A model generated the notes under the pieces. The model was not told where the DNA came from. It made no database searches and saw nothing but the letters and a program-made list of their open reading frames with translations. Shown here one piece after another: positions 1 to 14,180 of a stretch of 64,000 nucleotides of DNA (position 1 is the stretch's first letter; every line of letters starts with the position of its first letter). The stretch is from the NCBI RefSeq assembly GCF_001577835.2, contig NC_029547.1, forward strand, positions 60,737,830 through 60,801,829, written 5' to 3'. The position numbers and the translations under genes are program-made. This DNA comes from Coturnix japonica. Its lineage: Eukaryota > Chordata > Aves > Galliformes > Phasianidae.

Positions 1-1547
1 CCACTGGCTGCGAACTAGATTGCAGGAAAAGATTAAAAGGCTGTGAGCTTTATAATGCAGTGATCCCTTGTCTTGATAAGAGAGCCATCACTGGTACAGC
101 CCTGCGGGGCACTGAGGTCAAGATTGTTCCATGTACGTGGCACAATCCAGCCTCTGCTCAGGTTAGGCAAAGACAGTGACAGTGGTAATCTCACACAATA
201 TATCAAACGTCACCAAAACCACATATTTAAATGTGTTGCAAAAGCATCTGGTAGCTTACAATGTACCTGCTGTATGTAAGTGTAGGAAAAAGTCTCCATC
301 TCATTTTTGGGTAAGGAGTCATAAAAACATTGACTTGCCCTCTGGCATCAAACCCTTCTGCGAAAGGGAGCTGCCCCGTTCCAGGCAGTTCTATATTCAC
401 AGAGAACCAACAGTGAGTGCATCTTAATTAACATTTCCATGAGTGCTTTTGAAAAGAAAATATCTTTTGTGTATAATTCACTTTCAAGTTCTCAGTTCTC
501 TTCCATGCAGAATTGTCTGATCCTGTTGTACTTTTCTAGAGGGCAGACAAACAATGATTTACTGGTACCCATTTTATTCAGAAGAGACAGATTTCACTTG
601 TGAAAAAGAAGGGGAAAAAAGAAGAAAAGGTGAAGTACCACACCAAGATAGATGAATAGTTTTAGCATAAAATATTAAAGATAGATGCCTAAATTTGTTA
701 GAGACTTACAAAGCCACTAGATCAAACTCATATTAAAGTATATGATAGGAGAGTGCAGTTTAAAATACATTTGGCTTGTCCTGCTTACTGCTAGCCAGGA
801 CCGAGTCAGAATTTCCTTGAGAATCACTGATGACTTGTCTAGTAAATTCTGACTGTACTGTTAATCATAGTGCTAGGGACTGAAGAAATAATAAGAAAGA
901 TCTGTCAAGGCCGCAACTGCTGAACTCAAGGCAACATTAATTTGCCAGTGTGTTTTGCTGCTCAGAAATACAGCCTATGTAGCAGCCATTACTTTTATTG
1001 GGAGACAGGGATGGGTTAAACAAAGACTACAGAGCAGGCCTACCAGAAAGCAGCTGCTAACACAGGGTCCCACAGCTAGAGCTGTTTCTGCATCTGATGA
1101 TCACAGTATGATTGTGTTAACTTTTGCTATACACCTTTTTCTCACTACGCCCATCATCTTCCTTCAGTCTGGTACTGCAATTTGTGTGGGAACAATCCAG
1201 AGTAGAAGGAAGCCACTTTTCTGAAATATATACATATATTTTCCCCATAGTGCTGTTTAATAGTTGAAACAGTGTTTTTTTAAGTGTGAACAAGAGGTTT
1301 TCTGTAAAATTCTGTGGCTGAAAAGATGCATTGTTCTCTGCTCTATTTTATTAACATGTGTAAATTGAAAAAGCCTTCATAAGAATCAGTGCAAGTTTTA
1401 AGATGTAAATACTGCGTCTGCAGGTAACAACAGCACACAGAGAGAGAGAAAAACAAAAGAAATGAGGAAAGAAAGGATAGCAAACAGGTTCAGATCTGAC
1501 ACCAGGGACTTTGCTTCCACTCACCCCAAATCTTAGGCATAGGTAGA

Positions 1548-1690
1548 AGGGTCGTTCCAAAAGTAATGCCTCCTATTTTATGGTGTTGGCCCACAGCATA
1601 AGGGGTAGGGCAGTAGGTTGGTGGTAGGGCAGTAGAGTCTCACTGCATGTTGAAACAGAGTTGCAAAATGGACAAAGGACTGGCTGAAGA
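1548..1690 (+). mobile_element. Mariner (Galluhop-like) 5' end fragment
   Basis: The sequence begins GGGTCGTTCCAAAAGTAATG, the terminal repeat of the chicken mariner Galluhop, and continues with its 5' leader (CCTCCTATTTTATGGTGTTG and following). No transposase remains. It lies in the first duplicate copy. Confidence 0.8.
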
Positions 1691-3739
1691 CATAATTCCA
1701 TGTTTATACTGGGGATTTTATTTTACCAACAGGTAGCTTTAAGGAACCGCTCAACAAAACATGAATGTTTGTATCTTTATGTTCTTTTATTTCATCTTCT
1801 GTCAGAATAGACTCTGAATTTATTAACACTTTTAGCTGTATGTGTGTGTGTGCTCACTGGGACTCTGGACCTAAGACCATGCACTTGCTAACCTTAACCG
1901 TAGTAACTCCAAATACCGAGGCATCACTTAAATTAATTTCTCCAAATCAGTCTGAATTCTCCAAATCAGTTTGATTTTGCACCTGCTCTGAGTGCATGTG
2001 GCTCTTGTCACGAAAAAGCATGATACGTGATCAATATATGGTGTTCATGATGCAAGATAAATGCATAATACATGAGTTAGTTTAACTGTGCTGTGGTGTT
2101 TGTGCTCAGAAAGGAAGGAAGGAAAAGAAAAACACAACTATCATAGGTAGAAGAGAGTAAGTAGAACTTCTTTTAGCTTACAAAGAGCATGGGGAGGGGG
2201 AAGAATGGTTACTGACAGGTAGCACTGCTGAAACAACACACCTTTCTGATTTCTGATGAAATTTTCCAGTCTGTTTTAAAAGAAAATATAGAAATCCTGA
2301 ATTCATGTTGTTAATGAAGGATGTATGACAACTCCTTTCTTTTCTAGAAAGATCATGAGGAGACTTCTAATTTTAATGTGCAGGGTATTCAGTTTTATTA
2401 TGTCAGTGAAAACCTGGGGTTTTAAGATATACTTCATCTCTGCACTGGGAATCTCTGCTGTTTACTTTCTTGAGAGGTACAAAAATTTGAGGTACCAGTT
2501 CCCTGAATTTCTTGGAAAAGACATTCTACAGGCCTGATGGGGCAGACCAGAATCTGAATTTATTTTTACTGTTACGGGTTTTCATACTTCATCATATCAG
2601 AGAAGAAGACAATGGCAATTCACTGGTTCAGAGCTACCCCTGAGTATTCATTCCAAAGCATGATGTTAGATATAGAAAAAGAGAAAAGCGACTAATCAAA
2701 TTGTAAATGGTATAAATAGGAGAGAGGATATTACCAGCACTTGATCTTGGATAATCTGTGCCCATGCAGCCTCAGAATATTATTAATCAGTCCAACTATG
2801 AAAAAGGAAGACCTTCATCTCTGTCAGGCAGTTGTCCCTGGACAGCCTGTTAAGTGCTTTATAGTTAACACTCAATCACTCATAGACTAGCCTTGACCAT
2901 TATCTGAAATACTTGACAAATTATAGAATGATTAAAACTGAAAAATCTCATCACTCATTGCATTGACTCTCTCATGCCTAATTCTTAAATCTACCTCTAA
3001 TTTTCAACCCTGTATGTTGAGTTACTCTTGTTTTACTCAGTATTAATCCTGTTGAATTTTCTTATAACTTTGCTCGCATCATTTTTCCTAGGCTAATAAC
3101 TTTTGAGAGTGACCAAAACCAGGATCCTTTGCAAGCAGCAATCACAGCTATTGCTAGTGTACAAGCTACCTGATTTTTTGGTGGCCAATGCTTCAATCTG
3201 TTTTAAATGTGTGATGCTATATTACTCATCATAGCAGCTTTTTAATCTGGCGGAAAAACAAAATGCATGACAATAAGCAGCTAAATTTAACCTGGAAATG
3301 GGTATGAATTTTTATAAATACCTACTCATACAGTTACTGCACTGACTAGTATTTTTATACAACCTTTGTCTACTACTGGACTGTCTACTACATTTTACAC
3401 CTTCTCCATGATTTATTTTAGTTCTGTAAAAAGAGGAAGTTTCTTAAACATGGCTATAGTGCTTTCTTCAGGATTTGCATTAAGTTGTAGATCTAACACT
3501 TGTAGCACCAGGAAGATCTTCAGTACAAACTGAATTATTTTTATCCTCGATGCAGACTGCTGGCACTTATATCAGAAAGGAAATCAGCACAGATAAGGGC
3601 ACATCTAGCAGCACATTGATTGTATTTTCCATTACAGAATCAAATAATCATCTGCAAGGTGTTATGGCCATGGCTTCTGCTTGGGATTTTAATCTAATGG
3701 AAACCACCACAGACAAGCAGTAAATTGGGCCAAAGCATG

Positions 3740-3900
3740 GAATTATAGTATGCCCTATGTTGGAAGGCATCCATAAAGTCCAAATGCGGGCTCCACATCA
3801 GATCACCCAAAATAAGACTGAGAGCACTGTCCAGAGGCTTCTTGAACTTCTGACCATATCTCCAGGCAGCCCATTCCACTGCCTGACCACATTTAAAAAT
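3740..3900 (-). mobile_element. CR1 LINE 3' fragment
   Basis: On the minus strand the stretch around GTGGTCAGGCAGTGGAATGG and CTGCCTGGAGATATGGTCAG resembles the C-terminal reverse-transcriptase/3' part common to avian CR1 copies. It is old and short. Confidence 0.5.
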
Positions 3901-4204
3901 GTAATCCCTTAACAAATATGGTATTTAATATTGCTAACACTTATTACTCTTATATGGATAAAGCTATGGACAATAGTTGTTCATAGAACAAATAGCCCAT
4001 TGTGATGTGCATGACATATACTCACTCCAGTCTTCACAAGCACTGCTTCTGTAGGCTCACCTGCTGTCATTTAGATCAGCAATTTGCTATCATTAGATCC
4101 ACAGATGAAATGTTCAACATAAAATTCTTTTGAACTTGCAAGCAACACAAGTTCTAGAGTTGGGACTGCCTAGCTTATTTAAGTAAAATCATGCACCTTT
4201 GAAG

Positions 4205-4231
4205 TATATATATATATATATATATATATAT
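4205..4231. repeat. (TA)n microsatellite running into the gap
   Basis: Thirteen to fourteen TA units end at the first N. The second copy has a slightly longer run at 14485-14515. Confidence 0.95.
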
Positions 4232-4331
4232 NNNNNNNNNNNNNNNNNNNNNNNNNNNNNNNNNNNNNNNNNNNNNNNNNNNNNNNNNNNNNNNNNNNNN
4301 NNNNNNNNNNNNNNNNNNNNNNNNNNNNNNN
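4232..4331. other. Assembly gap of 100 N
   Basis: There are exactly 100 undetermined bases, the usual convention for a gap of unknown size. It sits between a (TA)n run and an A run, both hard to sequence and assemble. Confidence 0.99.
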
Positions 4332-4979
4332 AAAAAAAAAAAGTAGTTTCCCTTCCACCAAAGGCAAGACAGAGTAGTAATAGAAAAGAAGAAAGTCTAT
4401 GTTTGGCACAGAGGTGTAACAGAACTGTGCAGTGTCCCATGTGCCCATACAACCCTACTGGAAAAGTCTGTTCATGAGGAGTGCAAAATGAAGCTCTGTA
4501 AGGATCTGCAGTATGTCTGGATTATCCTTTCCTTTGAATGGGAACCAAACAAGTTAGGAAATTCTAGACTGACTTCAAGTGAAGGTCAGTACTACAAGAA
4601 GGAAAGTGCATTTCTGATAGGCTGCCTTTCTACCGTGATTATTCTGATTTCCTAGGGTCAATTCAGCACATTGTGAACAAGAAAGCTGAAAAATCATAGG
4701 TGAATGAGCATTTGCAGTTTCTCTTATGGCATCACTGATCAGATGCTATGTGCTTTGATGGTGGCAGAGAGATAATTTCCTGCAGGTGCAGTGCAAGAGG
4801 TGTTCAAGTGCTTTTGTAGCATTTCAGAGAGCAGCATAGGGACTGTAAACCCAATGAAGGCAGTTTTGGGAAAAGCCTTAACAGTCTTTTTGGTGAAGGA
4901 AAGAGCCTATGAGCACTGACTGGAAAGCGGGAGCCAGAGAAGTACCCTTATGCCACAGCTGTATTTAGGAAATTGTTGT

Positions 4980-5009
4980 CATGGTCATGGTCATGGTCAT
5001 GGTCATGGT
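4980..5009. repeat. (CATGGT)5 hexamer repeat
   Basis: Five perfect or near-perfect CATGGT units lie in tandem. No coding context was found. Confidence 0.9.
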
Positions 5010-5171
5010 GTGAAGACATTTAATCTTGCATCTCAGATCTCCTCCAACTGCAGAACTGTGATGACAGCTAACCAGAAAAGGACTAGGGAATACAAAAGGT
5101 ATATATGAGGTGATAGATTCCCAAAGGAAAAGCTTGTTAGCCATGATTTAGCAGAGGGTTGTTAGACTTAG

Positions 5172-5250
5172 GGTACTATGGTTAGGCTGAGGTTGGACTT
5201 GATGATCTTTGAGGTCTTTTCCCACCTGAGTAATTCTATGATTCTATGAT
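5172..5250 (+). mobile_element. CR1 LINE 3' terminal fragment
   Basis: GGTTGGACTTGATGATCTTT followed by TCTATGATTCTATGAT is the classic CR1 3' end with its ATTCTATG repeats, plus orientation. Confidence 0.8.
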
Positions 5251-6654
5251 GCTTAGACATAGGGAGTAGGACTAGCCAAGGCTCCTCTTTTGTCTAAAGT
5301 CCTCACTTGTGATTATGCTTACACTTATTACAATATATTACATATTATCGCCACTTAGCCTTTCCACCTTTACTGCAGCAAAATGATGTGGACTACTTAG
5401 TGTTCAGGTTAGGAAGATTGTCATAAAAGTCCCATAGCTACTCTTTTGAATCTGGAAAGCATCCATAATGGAATTAAAGAGAAGAAGAATATTTAAGCAG
5501 CAAAAAAAGTGCAGGAGAGAAGGTTCTTAATAGATATTTTTCCAAATGATTCACTGTGAGTTTCATACTGATGTTGTAAATTCTCAGTGGATTTCTCATT
5601 TGCTACCAGTTTTTCCATGTCACAGACAAATAAGCAGAATTACTACAAAATAAAATGAAAACATTCTGATGGGTGCATGGACTACATCTGCATACACAAT
5701 GCCTTTAGCACTTGGGTTTAAGTGTAGCGTTGTAAATTTTCATCTGCTGTTTACAGATCCTGGTGTTTTGGTTTTCTTTAATGTTTTCTTGTTTGTTTGT
5801 TTATTGATACAAAATATACTCTCAGTGGTTTATAGGAATCCAGTTGTAGTTTCCTTTTTTATTGTGCCTGCTTTTACTCAAAACTGAGAAGAAATGCAAA
5901 CTAAGGTTTAATGTAATGTAAGGTAATGCTTTCAACCAAGGTTGAAGGTGGTTACCTTCAAAGTACTTGCTTTTGTGATCAGAGAGATCATGGAAACTAT
6001 GCTTACCTGATAAGATAATCTGCAAGGCACATTGCAGTGCAAATATTGCATCTAAATTAAGAGCTCCAGAACACCTTGCACAGAATGCTAATGGATGTGG
6101 CAGCTCACCATGACAGTTACTCTCCATTGCTATAGACAGAAGAACTTTGTACCGAAAAGGTAAAAAGAAACTCCAAGCCTTGTGGATTTTCTGAAAGTCA
6201 CCATGTGCCCTGGGTATGGCTCATGCTCCTACACAGACTAGCAAAATAATGACCTGAAATCTATAACAGAAATAAAGCTGAAGTTGCTTTCAAGAGATGA
6301 GCTGGTGTAATCCAAGCAACCTTAGCCCTGAGTGACCTTTAGAAATATGGTTGCTAGTAGACATTCTCATTTCTATAGCAGTGACAACAAAATGAGGGAA
6401 GATGGGCACAAAAGAGCAATAAGGCTCAAAACCAAAGCTATATTCCCTTTCAGTCATCGTGAGATTTTATTTGTCTTCTAATCTGCTTGAAGAAGCAGAC
6501 AAAAAAAGCATCTGAACAAAAAAATGTGATGAAGGCAAAGCAAATGAGAAATCAAATAGTGGAGAAATCAAACTATGAAATGTTGAAATGATCAAGCTGA
6601 ATTGCAAGGAGAGAATATATCAAAGACTTTAATGTCACTCAGTGGATGGAGAGA

Positions 6655-7000
6655 AGCTGCTATATTTTCATAGGGCCTTTGATACTGTAACTCACAGCAT
6701 CCTGGACAAACTGCCAAATTTCAAGATGAACAACTTCCTGCAGCACTGCGTGTTGAACAGTCTCAATGGCACAGCTCAAAGTGCTGTAGTGAACTGAGCA
6801 ACATCTGGCAGGTGACTGGTCACTAGCAGGGTTCTCCAAGGCTCAATTTAAGGACCAGGATTTAAGGATGCAGGTATTGAATGTAAGTTTGCTTATACTA
6901 TAGTAGGAGGTGTTTTTTACTCTCTCAAGGAACAAGACACCTTGCAAGGGGATCTAAATACACTGGAGGACTGTCAGAGTACAAGAGGCATTTGGTTAAT
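6655..7000 (+). mobile_element. CR1 LINE reverse-transcriptase fragment
   Basis: One frame reads YFHRAFDTVTHSILDKL, a decayed form of the CR1 RT motif around KAFDTVPH. Frames are broken and the copy is old. Confidence 0.65.
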
Positions 7001-8115
7001 GCAATCATTAATATACTTTACATTTTGATTAACCTTGAAGTGGTCAGGCAGTTGGACTAGAAAATTCTATGTCTATGAAGATCCTACACTGCTTTGTTTT
7101 GTGCTTCTCTATGCAAACATATAATTAAGATTAATTAAGGTTAATTTCTGTTGTTGCTTTTTGTACTTAGAAACATCTGAAGATATTTCTGTTACCTCTG
7201 TAAGGTCAAATGAAGGAAACTGAACCTCTTCACCAGTCCAAGATTTTGGAATCAGTTCAGTTTGGTGGGAGAAATGAAACACTGGCATGAGGAATTTTAT
7301 CCCAAATAACTGTTCTAAATGAACAGGAAGCATTTCCCTGCTTGGAAATTTGAAAACACATTACGGCAGAGTTTTGTTGTATGGTAGTTAGCAATACTAA
7401 GGCAGTATTCCTAGAGGTGAATTCGGTACAAATCTGAAACTGCAGCTGCAGGTCAAGTCAATCACTCTAACAAAGAAAATTAGGTGGGACTTTGCAGTGT
7501 CTTATCTCAGAGAATGGTGCAGAAAGCCACAGCATGTTTGTATGCAGTACTGCCTTCTGATGATGATACATACATGCCATCATCATAGAATTACGCCTCT
7601 TTGGTTTTGTTTCTTCTGAAATCCATTCTCCATTCCTTTTACTACAGCATACTTCTATAAATATTCAGCTCCTCATTTGCCCTTGCTAAGACCTAAATGT
7701 TTCTGTGGATCATAGATCATCATAGTGGCACACAGTATGGAATCATCACTTGTAACATTGGATGTGTGCCTACTGTACTTCTTTCTCATTCTTCTTCACA
7801 GATTGAGGTTTGGAAGTTTTCAAATCATCAACAGGTTTTTAGAAGATTTAGTCCTAATTTCATAGTAATTGATTATTATCTCAGAGGAAGAAAAGTTATC
7901 ATTTAAATTATTAAATGTAGTCATTGATATATGATAAGACAAATGCTTGACAGGCATTTTATACTAAATGAATTTTAGAAAGACAAAGATACTAAACTAA
8001 ACTATGCATTCCCTTTCCTTCACAGCGAATTAGCACTAGAAAGGATGAATACAACTTACCTATTAAGTAAAATTACTAAGTTTTGTGTGTGAAAAAAATA
8101 CCAGACATAGTGGGG

Positions 8116-8130
8116 AAAAAAAAAAAAAAA
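8116..8130. repeat. A15 run
   Basis: There are fifteen consecutive A after TGGGG. It could be the tail of an old retroposed sequence, but nothing recognisable precedes it. Confidence 0.9.
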
Positions 8131-9154
8131 GCTGTATTGGCTCAAAAGATTGTTTTCAGAATGTATCCGTGGGAGCAGTATTGTCAACAGCCATCATGGC
8201 TGAAACAAACCAAGACCCAGGGGCTGTGTGTTTCTGAGTCAGCCTTATATCAGTCCTGAAAGGTGGTTACCAAACAGTATCTGAATATTTTAACTTAGAC
8301 TGCATGCTACTCCTACACAGACAAAGGACCAAACTAACAAACACCATCAAGACTGCCACAGAGGCTGATTCAGGCTCTCCTTTCTCATTATGCATTTTTT
8401 TTTCTCCATTTTTCTTTTGTTTTGGAAAAATTGAGCATTCTCTTCACTGCTGCCTCATTACCTAAACAAAGCAGAGAGAAATTGGCTTGCATCAGCCCAT
8501 TCTATGGAGGCCACTTACAGCTTTAACACTTTCCCTTATTGGCATTTGGATCTTATCTCCAATTACCAGAGGCTGCAACCTGTTTTCCAGGATAAAAAAT
8601 GGATGTTTGCTTTAAGAACAATGGAAGGAAGGAGAGCACTTGAGGAAAATGAAGTATAGGAAATAATGAACAGTGAGGGAAATGAAGGTTTAGTTTTGAG
8701 TTGCTCTCCTTGCAACACAAGATACCATTTAATGTCATTTAATTGTAGCAAACTGCAGAATCATATAAAGGGAGTCCTTTTTCTTTTACTGTGTCATCAG
8801 ACTGTGGAACACCCTGCCCAAATATTTATTATAGATCTAAGTATACCAAGATTAACAAATTCCAAGACATTAACTTTCAGCCTAGTAAATCTCACATAAT
8901 ACTCCCTTTTTACACCTTAGCCTTTCACTAGATTTGCCTTATAAGGACCAGTAATAAGGCCTTCAAATGAGCATCTGGTACCCAATTTTGTTCTATCTTC
9001 TAACATCCTAATGAATGTCTGAAGACAGAATTATTTCTTTGCAGCAGGCTGGAATTAACCTTAACTCGTCCAAGAAAACATACTTCAGAATTGGAAAAAC
9101 TTCTGGGTATTTTGTGTGTCTTAAATATACAGTGCTGTCTGCCATTTACACAGC

Positions 9155-9196
9155 ATTATTATTGTTGTTGTTGTTGTTATTATTATTATCATTATT
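9155..9196. repeat. TTA/TTG trinucleotide repeat
   Basis: ATT, GTT and again ATT units are tandem over about 42 bases. Confidence 0.9.
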
Positions 9197-11827
9197 TTCC
9201 AGAGATAATGTATTTAAATAGTTCACCATTCTGAGCAGACAAAATTTTCCTACATTCTGAGGCAGATTCATTGTAAGGGTGCTGGATAGAGAGTAGCAGA
9301 TGTATAGGAAGATTCCCTGGCAGAACTGATTAAAGCTTGGGGGGTGGCAAAGGGGGCTGGGAACAGAGCAATCCTGAAGGCCAATTGTAATTGAAATGCA
9401 GTTTCTCCCCCAAATGTTTGAGAAGTAGAAATTTGAAGGATCTGGTGGAGATGCAGTCTTCTTATCCAGCACTGTCAACAAAAAAGGCAATCCCTCTAGA
9501 TCTCAGTAGAGTTCTCTTTTTGACTTGGGTTTGGGTCCACTGTCACTATGTTCTTCCCATTCCATATTCCCTGGGATCCACGCTGACAAACCAGTGCCTT
9601 TAAGTCCCAGTACAGCTTGGCTGCTTTCCACTGCCAAGTAATATCCTCAGCTACTTTTCCTCCCACGGCCCTTAAGGTGCCAGCTGTGAAGAAAAAATAT
9701 GTCAATGTTAGTTTCAATCCATACTTGGGCTGTGCGAGCAGTGTCCTGACCTTACCCTGCAGCTTTTGCTGTCAGTAACATCCATGTTTTCTTCTCCACA
9801 TAGCCACTCTTTTTTTTCAAGATCTCTTGGAGCTCTTTCTCTGGTGTCTTTTCAGACCTCAATCCATTACAATTTATATAACAGCAGTTTTTAAGTTTTC
9901 AGGGAACTGGCAGACCATTCTAACCGTATCAAATTTGTACATATACAGAAAACTAGGCTGGAATATGGAAGTAGAAGTTAAAGGAATCAGAAATTACTGG
10001 GGTTTAATCAGAAAGAATTCTGGGGAATCCTGAGTCTAAATAACTTCATTTAATTTATTAAATAATTATTTCCTTAACTTTACATGATTTTATTCTCAGA
10101 TTTCTGATTAGCCTAATCATCATTTTCTGCAGCTTTTCTGATTTTAACAGGTCTTTTTCGAATGCAAATAGTCTGAATTGGATACCATGTTCAGTGTGAT
10201 TTTGGTATAATGGCTTGAGTATTGCACTCCATCTGCTGGAATTACCTCTCTTCTTTCATTACTTCTTAAAAGCACATTCACCACTGGCTGCGAACTAGAT
10301 TGCAGGAAAAGATTAAAAGGCTGTGAGCTTTATAATGCAGTGATCCCTTGTCTTGATAAGAGAGCCATCACTGGTACAGCCCTGCGGGGCACTGAGGTCA
10401 AGATTGTTCCATGTACGTGGCACAATCCAGCCTCTGCTCAGGTTAGGCAAAGACAGTGACAGTGGTAATCTCACACAATATATCAAACGTCACCAAAACC
10501 ACATATTTAAATGTGTTGCAAAAGCATCTGGTAGCTTACAATGTACCTGCTGTATGTAAGTGTAGGAAAAAGTCTCCATCTCATTTTTGGGTAAGGAGTC
10601 ATAAAAACATTGACTTGCCCTCTGGCATCAAACCCTTCTGCGAAAGGGAGCTGCCCCGTTCCAGGCAGTTCTATATTCACAGAGAACCAACAGTGAGTGC
10701 ATCTTAATTAACATTTCCATGAGTGCTTTTGAAAAGAAAATATCTTTTGTGTATAATTCACTTTCAAGTTCTCAGTTCTCTTCCATGCAGAATTGTCTGA
10801 TCCTGTTGTACTTTTCTAGAGGGCAGACAAACAATGATTTACTGGTACCCATTTTATTCAGAAGAGACAGATTTCACTTGTGAAAAAGAAGGGGAAAAAA
10901 GAAGAAAAGGTGAAGTACCACACCAAGATAGATGAATAGTTTTAGCATAAAATATTAAAGATAGATGCCTAAATTTGTTAGAGACTTACAAAGCCACTAG
11001 ATCAAACTCATATTAAAGTATATGATAGGAGAGTGCAGTTTAAAATACATTTGGCTTGTCCTGCTTACTGCTAGCCAGGACCGAGTCAGAATTTCCTTGA
11101 GAATCACTGATGACTTGTCTAGTAAATTCTGACTGTACTGTTAATCATAGTGCTAGGGACTGAAGAAATAATAAGAAAGATCTGTCAAGGCCGCAACTGC
11201 TGAACTCAAGGCAACATTAATTTGCCAGTGTGTTTTGCTGCTCAGAAATACAGCCTATGTAGCAGCCATTACTTTTATTGGGAGACAGGGATGGGTTAAA
11301 CAAAGACTACAGAGCAGGCCTACCAGAAAGCAGCTGCTAACACAGGGTCCCACAGCTAGAGCTGTTTCTGCATCTGATGATCACAGTATGATTGTGTTAA
11401 CTTTTGCTATACACCTTTTTCTCACTACGCCCATCATCTTCCTTCAGTCTGGTACTGCAATTTGTGTGGGAACAATCCAGAGTAGAAGGAAGCCACTTTT
11501 CTGAAATATATACATATATTTTCCCCATAGTGCTGTTTAATAGTTGAAACAGTGTTTTTTTAAGTGTGAACAAGAGGTTTTCTGTAAAATTCTGTGGCTG
11601 AAAAGATGCATTGTTCTCTGCTCTATTTTATTAACATGTGTAAATTGAAAAAGCCTTCATAAGAATCAGTGCAAGTTTTAAGATGTAAATACTGCGTCTG
11701 CAGGTAACAACAGCACACAGAGAGAGAGAAAAACAAAAGAAATGAGGAAAGAAAGGATAGCAAACAGGTTCAGATCTGACACCAGGGACTTTGCTTCCAC
11801 TCACCCCAAATCTTAGGCATAGGTAGA

Positions 11828-11970
11828 AGGGTCGTTCCAAAAGTAATGCCTCCTATTTTATGGTGTTGGCCCACAGCATAAGGGGTAGGGCAGTAGGTTG
11901 GTGGTAGGGCAGTAGAGTCTCACTGCATGTTGAAACAGAGTTGCAAAATGGACAAAGGACTGGCTGAAGA
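11828..11970 (+). mobile_element. Mariner (Galluhop-like) 5' end fragment, second copy
   Basis: This is identical to 1548-1690 at the 10,280 offset. It is the same insertion carried in the second duplicate copy. Confidence 0.8.
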
Positions 11971-14019
11971 CATAATTCCATGTTTATACTGGGGATTTTA
12001 TTTTACCAACAGGTAGCTTTAAGGAACCGCTCAACAAAACATGAATGTTTGTATCTTTATGTTCTTTTATTTCATCTTCTGTCAGAATAGACTCTGAATT
12101 TATTAACACTTTTAGCTGTATGTGTGTGTGTGCTCACTGGGACTCTGGACCTAAGACCATGCACTTGCTAACCTTAACCGTAGTAACTCCAAATACCGAG
12201 GCATCACTTAAATTAATTTCTCCAAATCAGTCTGAATTCTCCAAATCAGTTTGATTTTGCACCTGCTCTGAGTGCATGTGGCTCTTGTCACGAAAAAGCA
12301 TGATACGTGATCAATATATGGTGTTCATGATGCAAGATAAATGCATAATACATGAGTTAGTTTAACTGTGCTGTGGTGTTTGTGCTCAGAAAGGAAGGAA
12401 GGAAAAGAAAAACACAACTATCATAGGTAGAAGAGAGTAAGTAGAACTTCTTTTAGCTTACAAAGAGCATGGGGAGGGGGAAGAATGGTTACTGACAGGT
12501 AGCACTGCTGAAACAACACACCTTTCTGATTTCTGATGAAATTTTCCAGTCTGTTTTAAAAGAAAATATAGAAATCCTGAATTCATGTTGTTAATGAAGG
12601 ATGTATGACAACTCCTTTCTTTTCTAGAAAGATCATGAGGAGACTTCTAATTTTAATGTGCAGGGTATTCAGTTTTATTATGTCAGTGAAAACCTGGGGT
12701 TTTAAGATATACTTCATCTCTGCACTGGGAATCTCTGCTGTTTACTTTCTTGAGAGGTACAAAAATTTGAGGTACCAGTTCCCTGAATTTCTTGGAAAAG
12801 ACATTCTACAGGCCTGATGGGGCAGACCAGAATCTGAATTTATTTTTACTGTTACGGGTTTTCATACTTCATCATATCAGAGAAGAAGACAATGGCAATT
12901 CACTGGTTCAGAGCTACCCCTGAGTATTCATTCCAAAGCATGATGTTAGATATAGAAAAAGAGAAAAGCGACTAATCAAATTGTAAATGGTATAAATAGG
13001 AGAGAGGATATTACCAGCACTTGATCTTGGATAATCTGTGCCCATGCAGCCTCAGAATATTATTAATCAGTCCAACTATGAAAAAGGAAGACCTTCATCT
13101 CTGTCAGGCAGTTGTCCCTGGACAGCCTGTTAAGTGCTTTATAGTTAACACTCAATCACTCATAGACTAGCCTTGACCATTATCTGAAATACTTGACAAA
13201 TTATAGAATGATTAAAACTGAAAAATCTCATCACTCATTGCATTGACTCTCTCATGCCTAATTCTTAAATCTACCTCTAATTTTCAACCCTGTATGTTGA
13301 GTTACTCTTGTTTTACTCAGTATTAATCCTGTTGAATTTTCTTATAACTTTGCTCGCATCATTTTTCCTAGGCTAATAACTTTTGAGAGTGACCAAAACC
13401 AGGATCCTTTGCAAGCAGCAATCACAGCTATTGCTAGTGTACAAGCTACCTGATTTTTTGGTGGCCAATGCTTCAATCTGTTTTAAATGTGTGATGCTAT
13501 ATTACTCATCATAGCAGCTTTTTAATCTGGCGGAAAAACAAAATGCATGACAATAAGCAGCTAAATTTAACCTGGAAATGGGTATGAATTTTTATAAATA
13601 CCTACTCATACAGTTACTGCACTGACTAGTATTTTTATACAACCTTTGTCTACTACTGGACTGTCTACTACATTTTACACCTTCTCCATGATTTATTTTA
13701 GTTCTGTAAAAAGAGGAAGTTTCTTAAACATGGCTATAGTGCTTTCTTCAGGATTTGCATTAAGTTGTAGATCTAACACTTGTAGCACCAGGAAGATCTT
13801 CAGTACAAACTGAATTATTTTTATCCTCGATGCAGACTGCTGGCACTTATATCAGAAAGGAAATCAGCACAGATAAGGGCACATCTAGCAGCACATTGAT
13901 TGTATTTTCCATTACAGAATCAAATAATCATCTGCAAGGTGTTATGGCCATGGCTTCTGCTTGGGATTTTAATCTAATGGAAACCACCACAGACAAGCAG
14001 TAAATTGGGCCAAAGCATG

Positions 14020-14180
14020 GAATTATAGTATGCCCTATGTTGGAAGGCATCCATAAAGTCCAAATGCGGGCTCCACATCAGATCACCCAAAATAAGACTG
14101 AGAGCACTGTCCAGAGGCTTCTTGAACTTCTGACCATATCTCCAGGCAGCCCATTCCACTGCCTGACCACATTTAAAAAT
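14020..14180 (-). mobile_element. CR1 LINE 3' fragment, second copy
   Basis: This is the same fragment as at 3740-3900, carried in the second 4.2-kb copy. Confidence 0.5.

Larger units (their letters stand above)
1..4231. repeat. First copy of an exact 4,231-bp duplication
   Basis: Every base compared with 10281-14511 agrees at an offset of 10,280, including the small reading frames, a mariner end and a CR1 piece. The copy starts at or before the window edge and ends inside a (TA)n run that runs into a 100-N gap. No host gene is seen in it. An assembly duplication is the simplest explanation; a very recent tandem duplication is the alternative. Confidence 0.95.
4332..10280. other. AT-rich intergenic spacer between the two 4.2-kb copies
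   Basis: No gene is recognisable; the longest open frames are about 115 codons or less and match nothing known to me. It holds a hexamer repeat at 4980-5009, a CR1 end at 5172, a CR1 reverse-transcriptase fragment at 6655, a 15-A run at 8116 and a TTG/TTA repeat at 9155. Confidence 0.6.

Noticed and set aside
73-427. Overlapping plus-strand frames of 68 and 83 codons present in both duplicate copies
   Set aside because: Being repeated exactly is explained by the duplication itself. They have no motif, the first does not begin with ATG, and there is no splice context.
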